This document shows positions 33,876 to 43,295 of a stretch of 64,000 bases of DNA, in pieces. The position numbers and the translations under genes were made by a program. Each line of letters opens with the position of its first letter. Position 1 is the first letter of the stretch. The notes beneath the pieces are model-generated. The model was not told the origin of the DNA, did no database searches, and saw only the letters and a program-made list of their open reading frames with translations. The DNA is from an uncultured Chitinophaga sp. (GTDB lineage Bacteria; Bacteroidota; Bacteroidia; Cytophagales; Cyclobacteriaceae): the NCBI GenBank assembly GCA_902168205.1, contig CABHOK010000003.1, positions 992,001 to 1,056,000 on the forward strand, in the 5' to 3' direction.

Positions 33876-35621
33876 TTAGAGATTTTGCTTTTTCATTTCT
33901 TCAATAATATACTCGGAAGCACGCATCGAGAGCGCGAGGATGGTCCACGTAGGATTTTTATCAGCCTGTGATACAAACGGACCTCCATCGACTACGAATA
34001 AATTTTTAACCTCGTGTGCCTGGTTGTATTTATTGACTACCGATTTTTTCGGATCATCTCCCATACGGGTGGTACCGACTTCGTGGATTATGCGGCCCGG
34101 AGCTTCAAGACCGTAATTGGTATCAGCACCAGCTTTACCCCATGTTACCTCCGCGCCCATCTTGTGAATGATCTCTTCGAAAGTTTCCTGCATGTGCTTG
34201 GCCTGCTTGATCTCCTGGTCGCTCCAGTTATAGTGGAAGCGTAACACCGGTATACCATATTTATCTACGACAGTCGGATCGATCTCGCAGTAATTATCTT
34301 CGCGTGCAATTGCTTCACCACGGCCTGCCATACCGAATGTAGCTCCGTAGAAATAGCGGTAATCATCTTTCAGTGAAGCGCCATATCCTCCGGCTTGTTT
34401 TTTCTTTCCATCGCGTCCGGCATATTTACCATTCACGCTGTCCATACCAAAACCAAAACCATAGCTAGGCATATCCATACCACCCCAGTATTCAATGTGA
34501 TAACCGCGGGCGAAGTCGAGCTTTTTGTTATCGAGCCACCAGGGAGTATATACGTGCATACCGCCCACACCATCTTCATTATAGCGCTTGCGTCCTACGA
34601 GTTTCGGAAGAAAACCTCCCATCGCAGAACCGGTGGAGTCGTGCAGATATTTACCCACCACATTGCTGCCATTAGCCAGTCCGTTGGGAGTGCGCGATGA
34701 TTTGGAGTTGAGTAACAAACGTGCCGATTCGCAGGCACTCGCAGCGAGTATTACAATCTTGGCTTTAACGGTATACTCTTGCTGATCATCCTTATTTACA
34801 AATGAAACTCCGGTTGCTATACCTTCATCGTTTGTTATTACTTCGCGTGCCATGGCATTCGGTATAACATCAACGTTGCCCGTTGCTATAGCGGGTTTGA
34901 CAAGCACAGATGAAGATGAGAAGTCGCCATATACTGTACAGCCGCGATTACACTGCGAGCAGAAGAAGCACGCACCGCGATCTTTATTACCGGGCAGCGG
35001 TCGTGTGAGTATCGATAGTCGTGAAGGAATTACCGGTACACCTAACGAGGTAGCTGCATCTTTAATAAACAATTCATGCAGACGCGGTTTCGGTGGAGGC
35101 AGAAATATACCATTCGGTTCGTTCGGTAAATTTTCTTTCGAACCGAACACACCAATGAGCTGATCTACTTTATCATAGTAAGGTGCTACATCTTCGTAGC
35201 TGATCGGCCAGTCATCACCGAGTCCGTCAATACTTCTGTGTTTGAAATCTTTCGGGCCGAAGCGCAGCGAAATTCTTCCCCAGTGATTGGTGCGACCGCC
35301 CAGCATGCGTGAGCGGAACCAATCGAACTGTGTTCCATTCTTGTGTGTATAGGGCTCGCCTTCGAGCTGCCAGCTTCCATAGGCTGCATCAAAATCTCCG
35401 AAGCCTCGATAATAGGTAGACGCGCCCCTGCGTGGAGATTCCCACGGCCATTTTAATTGCATTACATTTTTAGCAGGGTCGTACATCGGACCTGCTTCGA
35501 TCAATACTACTTTTACTCCGGCATTCGCCAGGGTATACGCAGCCATTCCACCACCAGCTCCAGAACCAACAATGCAAACATCGTATGATTTTGAAGTCTC
35601 TTTAATTTGAAATTTGGGCAT
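33876..35621 (-). CDS. GMC-family FAD oxidoreductase (large subunit)
   Basis: A 581-residue GMC oxidoreductase. GSGAGGG (19-25) binds FAD, LGGRTNHWGR (108-117) is a family block, and C-terminal HEVGTTRMG and DGGPFVSQADKNPTWTILAL carry the catalytic His/Asn region. A cysteine cluster C-x2-C-x2-C-x3-C (218, 221, 224, 228) resembles the segment that holds an iron-sulphur cluster in bacterial FAD-glucose and glucoside-3-dehydrogenases. It has no signal peptide of its own, consistent with hitch-hiker export with the small subunit encoded next. It probably oxidises a sugar or glycoside in the periplasm. Confidence 0.9.
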   Translation of the reverse strand: MPKFQIKETSKSYDVCIVGSGAGGGMAAYTLANAGVKVVLIEAGPMYDPAKNVMQLKWPWESPRRGASTYYRGFGDFDAAYGSWQLEGEPYTHKNGTQFDWFRSRMLGGRTNHWGRISLRFGPKDFKHRSIDGLGDDWPISYEDVAPYYDKVDQLIGVFGSKENLPNEPNGIFLPPPKPRLHELFIKDAATSLGVPVIPSRLSILTRPLPGNKDRGACFFCSQCNRGCTVYGDFSSSSVLVKPAIATGNVDVIPNAMAREVITNDEGIATGVSFVNKDDQQEYTVKAKIVILAASACESARLLLNSKSSRTPNGLANGSNVVGKYLHDSTGSAMGGFLPKLVGRKRYNEDGVGGMHVYTPWWLDNKKLDFARGYHIEYWGGMDMPSYGFGFGMDSVNGKYAGRDGKKKQAGGYGASLKDDYRYFYGATFGMAGRGEAIAREDNYCEIDPTVVDKYGIPVLRFHYNWSDQEIKQAKHMQETFEEIIHKMGAEVTWGKAGADTNYGLEAPGRIIHEVGTTRMGDDPKKSVVNKYNQAHEVKNLFVVDGGPFVSQADKNPTWTILALSMRASEYIIEEMKKQNL

Positions 35622-35677
35622 AGAAAAGGTTAAAGATTTAAACTAAATGTAAATCTTTCCCCGCTAAATGCTACTTG

Positions 35678-35971
35678 TTATTTCTGTTTACTTGGCGATT
35701 TATGATGATGACCGGTGCTGTTGGGCTGTGTGTTTTTAGGCACGGGGTCGTAACCATGTGTTCCCCACGGATGGCAGCGTGCAATTCGTTTCATGCCGAG
35801 CCAGATGCCTTTAAAAACGCCCCACTCCTGAATGGCTTCAATGGTATATTGTGAGCAGGAGGGAGTATGCCTGCAGTTGGATCCTAACAACGGTGAAATG
35901 CTTAGCTGGTAAAAGCGGATGGGCAATATGAAAATTTTGCGAAGCACTTCTTTACTGGTTATATACTTCAT
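35678..35971 (-). CDS. yidD: Membrane protein insertion efficiency factor YidD
   Basis: A 97-residue YidD. The family signature is clear: [28 protein letters not shown] (about 21-48), [11 protein letters not shown] (about 59-69) and GYDPVP. It is a small amphipathic protein at the cytoplasmic membrane that helps insertion by YidC. It lies between the GMC gene and cysS, with a 56-bp gap after cysS, instead of the rpmH-rnpA-yidC context seen in many bacteria. Confidence 0.95.
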   Translation of the reverse strand: MKYITSKEVLRKIFILPIRFYQLSISPLLGSNCRHTPSCSQYTIEAIQEWGVFKGIWLGMKRIARCHPWGTHGYDPVPKNTQPNSTGHHHKSPSKQK

Positions 35972-36027
35972 CCTAACTGTTTTCGCTTCAGAAAAGTTGT
36001 CGGGATGAAATATATACTATGGTTATG

Positions 36028-37530
36028 TTATTCAATCGTAAAGTTTATCTCTCCGTCTTTGCCGTCTTTTAACTGCACGCCCAGTTGTTTGAGGTCATCG
36101 CGTATTTTATCGGAGAGTGCATAGTTCTTGTCGACTCTCGCTTTTTTGCGCAGGTCGATCAATACATTAATAACACCACTTAACAATTCATGATTGTGCT
36201 CTTCTTCTTCGCGAAGGCCGAGTACATCTTCCATGATCTGTATGTAGGCATTCCTGAATGCATGAAAGGTTTCTTCACTGATGTTCTTCAGCGATAGATT
36301 ACCTGATTTAAAATCGTTAATGCGCGCAGACATTTCAAACAATGCAGCCAGTGTTTTAGCCGTGTTGAAATCATCGCTCATGTTGCTATAGCATGCATCC
36401 ACCATTTTCAGAAGATCATCGCGCAGTTCTGCGTTGTCTGATCCTCCGGTATGCTCAAGCTTCTTCACCGTGCCTAGGGCATTGGATAATTTCCTGAATC
36501 CTTTTTCAGCAGCATTCAATGCTTCATTTGAAAAATCAAGTGTGCTGGAGTAATGCGATTGCAGCATAAAGAAACGTACCGTCATCGGGCCGAATCCTTT
36601 TTCAAGCAACGCATGATCTCCGGCAAATAACTGACGCGGTAAAAATGAGTTGCCTAATGACTTGCTCATCTTCTGTCCGTTTACTGTCAGCATGTTGGAG
36701 TGCAGCCAGTAGTTAACCGGTTGCTTGCCATTGGCACCTACGGCTTGCGCGATCTCACATTCGTGGTGAGGGAACTTTAAATCCATACCACCACCGTGAA
36801 TATCAAATGTCTCACCGAGGTATTTTGTACTCATCACCGTACATTCAATATGCCATCCTGGAAAACCTATACTCCACGGAGAAGGCCAGCGCATGATGTG
36901 ATAGGGAGAAGCTTTCTTCCACAAAGCAAAATCAATCTTGTTGCGCTTCTCATCCTGACTGTCGAGTTTTCTTCCGCTTTCAATCAGGTCTTCAATCACA
37001 CGCCCCGAAAGTATACCATAGTTGTGACTGGTGTGATACTTCATCACATCAAAATATACCGAACCGTTTACTTCGTATGCTAAACCTTTATCAATAAGGT
37101 TCTTGGTAATTTCAATCTGCTCAACAAGATGTCCGGTAGCTGAAGGTTCAATGCTGGGAGGGAGGATGTTGAATTGACGCATTACTTCATGAAAGCCTTC
37201 GGTATAGTGTTTCACTACTTCCATCGGTTCCAGTTGTTCAACGCGTGCTTTCTTCGCGATCTTGTCTTCACCTTCATCAGCATCGTTCTCGAGGTGCCCT
37301 ACATCGGTTATGTTACGCACATAGCGCACTTTATAGCCAAGATGTCGGAAGTATCGGGATACAATATCGAACGTGAGAAAGGTTCTTACATTTCCCAGGT
37401 GTACGTCATTATATACCGTAGGTCCGCACACATACATACCGATGTGACCGGGATTAACGGGTTTGAAGACTTCTTTTTTGCCTCCCAGGGAGTTGGACAG
37501 ATGAACCGGATATTTTTCGTAAAGCGCCAT
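36028..37530 (-). CDS. cysS: Cysteinyl-tRNA synthetase
   Basis: A 500-residue class I cysteinyl-tRNA synthetase from the ATG at 37530 (MALYEKYPVHLSNSL). The open frame continues 68 codons upstream, but that part is not family-like and overlaps the regulatory region. Motifs are the zinc-binding MYVCGPTVYNDVHLGN (Cys35, with the HIGH-equivalent HLGN 44-47), GWHIECTVMS and HHECEIAQ for the other zinc ligands, and KMSKSLGNS. Length and motifs are complete, so it should be the cell's functional enzyme. Confidence 0.96.
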   Translation of the reverse strand: MALYEKYPVHLSNSLGGKKEVFKPVNPGHIGMYVCGPTVYNDVHLGNVRTFLTFDIVSRYFRHLGYKVRYVRNITDVGHLENDADEGEDKIAKKARVEQLEPMEVVKHYTEGFHEVMRQFNILPPSIEPSATGHLVEQIEITKNLIDKGLAYEVNGSVYFDVMKYHTSHNYGILSGRVIEDLIESGRKLDSQDEKRNKIDFALWKKASPYHIMRWPSPWSIGFPGWHIECTVMSTKYLGETFDIHGGGMDLKFPHHECEIAQAVGANGKQPVNYWLHSNMLTVNGQKMSKSLGNSFLPRQLFAGDHALLEKGFGPMTVRFFMLQSHYSSTLDFSNEALNAAEKGFRKLSNALGTVKKLEHTGGSDNAELRDDLLKMVDACYSNMSDDFNTAKTLAALFEMSARINDFKSGNLSLKNISEETFHAFRNAYIQIMEDVLGLREEEEHNHELLSGVINVLIDLRKKARVDKNYALSDKIRDDLKQLGVQLKDGKDGEINFTIE

Positions 37531-37677
37531 AGCGTAAAAAAGTGGGCCGAAAATAACGTATTTACCAGATATAATACGATAAAGCACATCCCCGAAAGGG
37601 AGCGTTATAAGTTTTTTAACAAAATGGGGTGCTGATTTTTGTACTACGCCGATTTCAGGATTTCCATGAGCGGTCGC

Positions 37678-37691
37678 CGAAAACGTTTTCG
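37678..37691. promoter_or_regulatory. LacI-type operator, CGAAAACGTTTTCG
   Basis: A perfect 14-bp palindrome centred on the CpG of AACGTT, the core recognised by LacI/CcpA-family repressors. It is 148 bp upstream of the cysS start and 300 bp upstream of susC, so it may be a distal operator of the susC operon. No lacI-type gene is in the window. Confidence 0.6.
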
Positions 37692-37846
37692 TTGAATTCC
37701 TTGCTTTATTTTTTAATATTAATGAGCTTAGCAATCGATTTCATTTTCCCCTCACTTTTCTAGAACTCTCAACTTAATCCTTTATTTCATGCTAAACCCA
37801 ACGTGCGATGGAAAACGGCCTCACAAACGCTTTCACTATCGAAACC

Positions 37847-37870
37847 GTAAACGTTTGTGAAAACGTTTAC
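37847..37870. promoter_or_regulatory. Double LacI-type operator upstream of susC 2
   Basis: GTAAACGTTT (37847-37856), 4 bases and AAACGTTTAC (37861-37870) form a perfect 10-bp inverted repeat, and each half itself contains the AAACGTTT core. This is the kind of site bound by LacI-family sugar regulators in Bacteroidota polysaccharide-uptake loci. It lies 124 bp before the susC ATG. Confidence 0.7.
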
Positions 37871-37993
37871 GAAAGTATTTTTAATTCTTTATGATTGAAG
37901 AATTAACAAAATTTTTATTTTCGAATGATGCATGATTCGCAATAATGTTTTGTGCATCGATTTTTAACCAAATCAATTAACCCAAATCTATCT

Positions 37994-40900
37994 ATGAAAA
38001 AACTCTACAGGAGCATGAGTTTGTCATTGGCAATGATGCTGATGCTTGCTTCAGTGGCGCTGGCACAAGAGCGAATTGTGACCGGTACGATCACTGACGA
38101 AACCGGTACCGGAATGCCGGGAGTGAACGTTCTCGTAAAAGGCACTTCGGCAGGTACAGCAACCGACACCGAAGGAAAATTCAGAATCGCGGTGCCTAAT
38201 TCAGACGCTATCCTTATCGTAACATTTGTGGGCTATTCAACTACGGAAGTCCCCGTAGGCTCAAGGTCAGTGGTAGATGTTGCCCTGAATCCTGATGTTA
38301 CAACCTTCCAGGAAATTGTTGTTACAGGTTATACTACGGAAAACAGAAGAGAAGTTACCGGTGCCGTATCCACTATACGTCCGGCAGAGCTTGTTGCTGT
38401 TCCTTCCGGTAACGTTGAGCAGCAGCTTCAGGGACGCGTGCCGGGTGTAACGGTAATCACCAACGGTCAGCCCGGTACAACCAGTGTGGTTCGTATCCGT
38501 GGTTTCGGTGCGTTTGGTGGTAACGATCCACTCATCATTATTGACGGTCTTCCGGTAGGCGCCAGTGATTTCCTTTCTCCGGATGACATCGAATCAACAA
38601 CGGTGTTGAAAGATGCAGCCTCAGCTTCTATATATGGTGCCCGCGCAGCGAACGGTGTAATTGTATATACTACCAAAAAAGGTAAGAAGTCTGACGGTAA
38701 ACTTCGTGTAAACTACGATGGTGTTTTAGGGGTTACTGTTCCCGGTAAAGTAGATAATATTATGAATCCACAGGAACAGGCTGACTGGACCTGGAATGCG
38801 ATTCGTAACACTGCAACTCAGCTTGGTGAAACACCTGAGTTCAAGAGTGATCAATATGGCAACGGGGCAACGCCTGTGCTACCCGACTATCTGAAAGTTG
38901 GTGATGCATCGGGTGTGGTTGGATCAATCGATCTCAATGCTGAGCGTGCCAAGTATAATAATGATGCTTCTAAAGGTGCAGTATATTTAGTTATACCTGC
39001 TAACAAATCAGGAACAAACTGGTGGGATGAAATCACTCGTCCGGCAAGACTGCATCGTCATAACCTGAGCTTCTCAGGCGGTGGCGACAGAAGTGCATTC
39101 TATGTGAGCTTGGGTGTGCAGGATCAGGACGGTATCCTGATTCATCAGAACTTCAAACGCTATACATTCCGTATCAACTCGGAACATAACGTTCATAAAA
39201 ATTTCCGCATCGGTCAGAACATTCAGTTCACATACCTGAGCAGAAAAGGAATTATCGGTGGTAGCGGAGGTCGTGGTGCAGCAAACGAAGAAAGCGATGT
39301 ATTGTCTGCTTTCCGTATGCCAGCCATCATTCCGGTGCACGATGCTTTCGGCGGTTATGCCGGTACAATTGCAAAAGGATTTAACAACCCGCGCAACCCG
39401 GTGGCTGCACGCGACAGATCTTCTGATAACGGTTCGTATAGCATTCTTGGTTTCGGTAATATATATGCGGAACTCGATCTCCTTAAGCACCTGACATGGC
39501 GTACCAGCTTTGGAGGTGGTTTCAGCAATAACTACTTCAATAGCTATACTTTCCCGTCATACGAGAACTCTGAAAACAACTCGTCTTTTACCTATGCTGA
39601 AGGCGCAGGTTCATTTGCTACCTGGACACTTACCAACACTGCCCAGTATAAGAACAAATTTGATGCACACAGTATAGATATACTCGCAGGTGTTGAAGCG
39701 CTCAATACCGGAACAGGAAGAAGTGTTAACGGTTCAGGTTTGAATCCTTTCCTGTATGATTTAAACTATATTAACGTTACCAACACACAGCCAGGTGGCC
39801 GTGTTACCGGAAGTACCTATAGCAAAGGTGTTAACTTCTACTCAATCTTCGGACAGTTGAAATATAATTTCAACGAGAAGTATATGTTAACAGGGGTTAT
39901 CAGACGTGATGGTTCTTCACGTTTTGCTTCGCGTAATCGCTTCGGTGTGTTCCCTGCAGTTTCAGTGGCATGGAGAGCTTCTGAAGAGGAATTCCTGAAA
40001 GGCCTGAACTTCATCTCTGATCTGAAGATCCGCGGTGGTTGGGGTGAAATGGGTAACTCGAACAACGTAGATCCTAACAACCAGTTCAGCCTCTGGAATG
40101 CAAGCCTTGGTCTTGCAGCGTATGATATAGCAGGTTCTAACTCAGGTGTAACATCCGGTTTGTACCGTTCAAGAATCGGTAACCCGAATGCGAAGTGGGA
40201 GACTTCTTCTACAACCAATATAGGTTTCGATGCTTCGTTATTCGATGGTAAAATAGATATAGCATTTGACGTGTGGAGAAAAAATACACGCGACCTGCTA
40301 TACGGATCAGAAACTGCTGCCGTGGTTGGGCCACAGGCAACCGATCCTTCTATCAACATTGCGAAAATGCGTAACGCAGGTGTGGATATCGAAATTACCA
40401 CACGTGGCGATGTAGGTACATCGGGTGTAAACTACGAAGTGAAAGCAACCGGATCGTTCCTGAATAACGAAATCGTATCACTGGTTCCCGGAGTTGAGTA
40501 CTTCGATGGTGGTAACACCCGCAACGGTAACGTTATACGCAACCAGGTAGGACGCGCTATATCTTCATACTTCGGGTATAAAGTTGTAGGTCTGTATCAG
40601 GATGCTGCGGATGTAGCAAATTCTCCTACACAGGAAGGAGCTGCTCCCGGTCGTTTCAAGTACGCAGACATCAACGGACGCGATGCTGAAGGTAATTTAA
40701 CAAACGCTCCGGATGGAAAGATCAACGCGGATGACAGAACATATCTCGGTGATCCTGTTCCTGATTTCTCCGGTGGTATCAACATCAAGCTGAAGTATCA
40801 GAACTTTGAACTCGAAACATTCCTCGGTGTATTCTTAGGATTCGAGAACTATAACTTCTCCAAGTGGTTCACAGACTTCTATCCTTCCTTTACCGGGGCT

Positions 40901-41263
40901 GCGATCGGAACTAACGTGAAAGATTCATGGACGTTTGAAAGAGGTGGTAACACAGTACCAATCTTTGAAAACGTTTCAAACTTCTCAACCAACACACAGT
41001 CTAATTCATACTATATCGAGAAAGGTAACTATGCACGTCTCACCAACCTGCAGATTGCATACAACCTGCCTTCTGATATGCTTGGTAACTGGGGTATAAC
41101 ACGTGCCAGAATTTATCTGCAGGCTACTAACCTCTTTACAATCTCTAATTACTCAGGACTTGATCCAGGCGTAGGTGGAGCAGCGGATACAACACTCGGT
41201 CTGGACTTCGGTAACCCTCCGGTAACAAGAGGTTTCAACATCGGTGTTAACCTGGGACTTTAA
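37994..41263 (+). CDS. SusC/RagA-family TonB-dependent outer-membrane transporter 2
   Basis: A 1089-residue SusC-type transporter starting at ATG 37994 (MKKLYRSMSLSLAMMLMLAS, signal peptide cut after ALAQ). The N-terminal carboxypeptidase-regulatory-like domain reads ERIVTGTITDETGTGMPG (about 25-42). The plug blocks are VVRIRGFGAFGGNDPLIIIDG and SIYGARAANGVIVYTTKKG, and the barrel ends GFNIGVNLGL. It is partnered by SusD 2 21 bp downstream. The LacI-type sites upstream suggest sugar-dependent regulation instead of the anti-sigma/ECF or hybrid two-component control often seen for SusCD. No sugar hydrolase is encoded next to it. Confidence 0.95.
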   Translation: MKKLYRSMSLSLAMMLMLASVALAQERIVTGTITDETGTGMPGVNVLVKGTSAGTATDTEGKFRIAVPNSDAILIVTFVGYSTTEVPVGSRSVVDVALNPDVTTFQEIVVTGYTTENRREVTGAVSTIRPAELVAVPSGNVEQQLQGRVPGVTVITNGQPGTTSVVRIRGFGAFGGNDPLIIIDGLPVGASDFLSPDDIESTTVLKDAASASIYGARAANGVIVYTTKKGKKSDGKLRVNYDGVLGVTVPGKVDNIMNPQEQADWTWNAIRNTATQLGETPEFKSDQYGNGATPVLPDYLKVGDASGVVGSIDLNAERAKYNNDASKGAVYLVIPANKSGTNWWDEITRPARLHRHNLSFSGGGDRSAFYVSLGVQDQDGILIHQNFKRYTFRINSEHNVHKNFRIGQNIQFTYLSRKGIIGGSGGRGAANEESDVLSAFRMPAIIPVHDAFGGYAGTIAKGFNNPRNPVAARDRSSDNGSYSILGFGNIYAELDLLKHLTWRTSFGGGFSNNYFNSYTFPSYENSENNSSFTYAEGAGSFATWTLTNTAQYKNKFDAHSIDILAGVEALNTGTGRSVNGSGLNPFLYDLNYINVTNTQPGGRVTGSTYSKGVNFYSIFGQLKYNFNEKYMLTGVIRRDGSSRFASRNRFGVFPAVSVAWRASEEEFLKGLNFISDLKIRGGWGEMGNSNNVDPNNQFSLWNASLGLAAYDIAGSNSGVTSGLYRSRIGNPNAKWETSSTTNIGFDASLFDGKIDIAFDVWRKNTRDLLYGSETAAVVGPQATDPSINIAKMRNAGVDIEITTRGDVGTSGVNYEVKATGSFLNNEIVSLVPGVEYFDGGNTRNGNVIRNQVGRAISSYFGYKVVGLYQDAADVANSPTQEGAAPGRFKYADINGRDAEGNLTNAPDGKINADDRTYLGDPVPDFSGGINIKLKYQNFELETFLGVFLGFENYNFSKWFTDFYPSFTGAAIGTNVKDSWTFERGGNTVPIFENVSNFSTNTQSNSYYIEKGNYARLTNLQIAYNLPSDMLGNWGITRARIYLQATNLFTISNYSGLDPGVGGAADTTLGLDFGNPPVTRGFNIGVNLGL

Positions 41264-41284
41264 TCACTTAATGAGATTACAGAT

Positions 41285-43162
41285 ATGAAATTTATATATA
41301 GAAATAAAAAGACAACGATATGGGTACTGGTTGCCGCCATTGTGCTGGGGCCTATTGCCTGTAAAGAAAGCTTCCTGGAAGTGCCGGTAACCGGTGAGCT
41401 TCAGGAAGGACAGATACTGAACCAGAAAGGTGTTGAAGGTTTGCTGATTGGTGCTTACTCAGTTCTTAACGGACGTGGTAACGGCTGGCACTCCGGTGCT
41501 TCCAACTGGATGTGGGGAAGTATACGCGGTGGTGATGCCAACAAAGGTACCAATGCCGGTGACTTTAACGCGATGAACCCTGTGCAGCGTTTTGAAGTAG
41601 ATGCTGTGAACGGTGAAGTAAACGGTAAATGGTTAGGTGGCTACGAAGGTGTTAACCGCGCCAACTATGTGCTATATCTGTTGAACAACGATCTGGTTGA
41701 AAATATATCAGATGCTGTGAAAACAAGAATTATAGCAGAAGCACGATTCCTTCGCGGACATTATTACTTCGAACTCAAGAAGAACTTCAACAATGTGCCT
41801 TGGGTAGATGAGACAACCAACAAGCCTGCAAGTTCATCTGACCAGGAGATCATTGAGAAGAGTAATGTTCCGAACAATGTAGATATATGGCCTAAGATCG
41901 AAGCCGATTTTCAGTTTGCATACGACAATCTTCCTGAAACACAATCTGAAGTTGGTCGTGCCAACAAATGGGCTGCTGGTGCTTATCTGGGTAAAGTACT
42001 GGTATACCAGGCAAGCTGGCCGGATAATGACGGTGTGATTGTAACGAACGCAGCAAAATATACACAGGCAAGAACTGTGTTGGCAGCAGTAATCGCGAAC
42101 GGTCAAACTACCAATGGCAAGAAGTATGCACTTGTGGCTAACTTCGAAGATGTATTCAAAGGTGAAAATGAAAATCACTCTGAATCTGTATTTGCATTCC
42201 AGGCAGCTGCCGGTACGGGTGATATAAATAACACCAACCAGGATCTTGCGATGAACTATCCGTATAACACAGGTCCTACAGGTCCGGGTGAGTGCTGCGG
42301 ATTTTTTGCGCCAAGCTTCGATCTCATCAACTCGTATAGAACCAATGCATTGGGTTTACCGCTGCTCGATAACTCATACAGGGATGCTGACGAAGAGCTT
42401 GCTGATGACCAGGGTATAAAGAGTGATGAAGAGTTTGAAACAGACTTGACACACGAGGTAGATCCTCGCCTTGACCTGACGATAGGTCGCAGGTATGTAC
42501 AATTCCTGGATTGGATGCCACACCCTGGCTTCGACTGGATCCGCGATCAGTCGTATGCTGGTCCGTTTACACAGAAAAAATATTCGTATCGCAAATCTGA
42601 TAAAGGTAAATATCAGGATGGTAGCTCCTGGACTCCGGGCTATCACTCTATCAACTTCATGATTCTGCGCTATTCAGATGTACTGTTGCTTGCTGCAGAA
42701 GCAGAGATTGAAGGTGGTGGTGATCTGAATCTGGCGATGGACTATATCAACCAGGTACGTCAGCGTGCAGCAAACTCTACTTTTGTAAAAGGAAGACTGA
42801 CAGGTTTTGGTACTACCAGCGGTGCTACCGACTACAAGAAACCTATACTGGATTTCGATGAAGATGCTGCAGAGTATAACATTGGATTGTATATAGCATT
42901 TGCCAACCAGGCGGAAGCCCGTGCAGCACTTCGCTTTGAACGTAAACTTGAGCTTGCGCTGGAAGGTCAGCGCATGTACGACCTGGTTCGCTGGGGTATA
43001 GCAGAGGAAGAACTTAACGATTACCTCGACTATGACGGAGGTAAACTTCCTACAAACCTGGGTGGCGCAACCTATACAGCTACCGATCAGTTCTTGCCTA
43101 TACCTCAACGTCAGATCGACTTGCAAGGTGCAGACGTGCTGAAGCAGAACAAAGGATATTAA
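41285..43162 (+). CDS. SusD/RagB-family outer-membrane lipoprotein 2
   Basis: A 625-residue SusD/RagB lipoprotein, near the upper end of the family length range. The signal ends at LGPIAC with lipidated Cys26, followed by KESFLEVPVTGELQEGQILN. Family blocks include AEARFLRGHYYFELKKNFNNVPWVDE (tetratricopeptide-like helices), MILRYSDVLLLAAEAEIEGG and FERKLELALEGQRMYDLVRWG near the end. It binds substrate at the surface for SusC 2. It is followed by an imperfect palindromic repeat and a strong terminator. Confidence 0.95.
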   Translation: MKFIYRNKKTTIWVLVAAIVLGPIACKESFLEVPVTGELQEGQILNQKGVEGLLIGAYSVLNGRGNGWHSGASNWMWGSIRGGDANKGTNAGDFNAMNPVQRFEVDAVNGEVNGKWLGGYEGVNRANYVLYLLNNDLVENISDAVKTRIIAEARFLRGHYYFELKKNFNNVPWVDETTNKPASSSDQEIIEKSNVPNNVDIWPKIEADFQFAYDNLPETQSEVGRANKWAAGAYLGKVLVYQASWPDNDGVIVTNAAKYTQARTVLAAVIANGQTTNGKKYALVANFEDVFKGENENHSESVFAFQAAAGTGDINNTNQDLAMNYPYNTGPTGPGECCGFFAPSFDLINSYRTNALGLPLLDNSYRDADEELADDQGIKSDEEFETDLTHEVDPRLDLTIGRRYVQFLDWMPHPGFDWIRDQSYAGPFTQKKYSYRKSDKGKYQDGSSWTPGYHSINFMILRYSDVLLLAAEAEIEGGGDLNLAMDYINQVRQRAANSTFVKGRLTGFGTTSGATDYKKPILDFDEDAAEYNIGLYIAFANQAEARAALRFERKLELALEGQRMYDLVRWGIAEEELNDYLDYDGGKLPTNLGGATYTATDQFLPIPQRQIDLQGADVLKQNKGY

Positions 43163-43168
43163 TCGTCC

Positions 43169-43239
43169 TTGAGCCGTTAATTGTTATCCGTTAATCGTTA
43201 ATCCTGATATACAGATAACTAATAACGGTTAACGATTCA
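43169..43239. repeat. GAGCCGTTA-type imperfect palindrome, copy B
   Basis: GAGCCGTTAATTGTTATCCG and TTAATCGTTAATC are followed by ACTAATAACGGTTAACGATT, the imperfect complement. The left part matches the 13714-13790 spacer closely. It lies between the SusD 2 stop and the terminator. Confidence 0.7.
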
Positions 43240-43251
43240 ATAAAAAATACC

Positions 43252-43285
43252 AGCAAGACCAATGTATATTGGTCTTGCTTTTTTA
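43252..43285 (+). terminator. Rho-independent terminator after SusCD 2
   Basis: A perfect 12-bp stem AGCAAGACCAAT/ATTGGTCTTGCT with a GTAT loop is followed by TTTTTT. It ends only 11 bp before the start of the UnbV-like gene, whose promoter would then overlap the terminator, or expression relies on read-through. Confidence 0.93.
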
Positions 43286-43295
43286 TGTTAGTACT

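Larger units (their letters stand above)
37531..37993. other. Regulatory intergenic region between cysS and SusCD pair 2
   Basis: These 463 bp lie between divergent genes. They contain no convincing gene but hold two LacI-type operator palindromes (37678-37691 and 37847-37870) and an additional GAAAACG...CGCTTTC arrangement near 37810-37835. Two -7-like sequences for susC (TATTTTCG near 37915; ATGTTTTG near 37945) each deviate from consensus. Confidence 0.6.

Noticed and set aside
37531-37734. N-terminal extension of cysS by 68 codons
   Set aside because: The extra residues are unlike any cysteinyl-tRNA synthetase, and the first family-like residues begin at the ATG at 37530.
26787-43162. 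A recent duplication of the two SusCD loci
   Set aside because: The SusD proteins differ greatly (491 versus 625 residues, different subfamilies), and the regulatory regions are unrelated.
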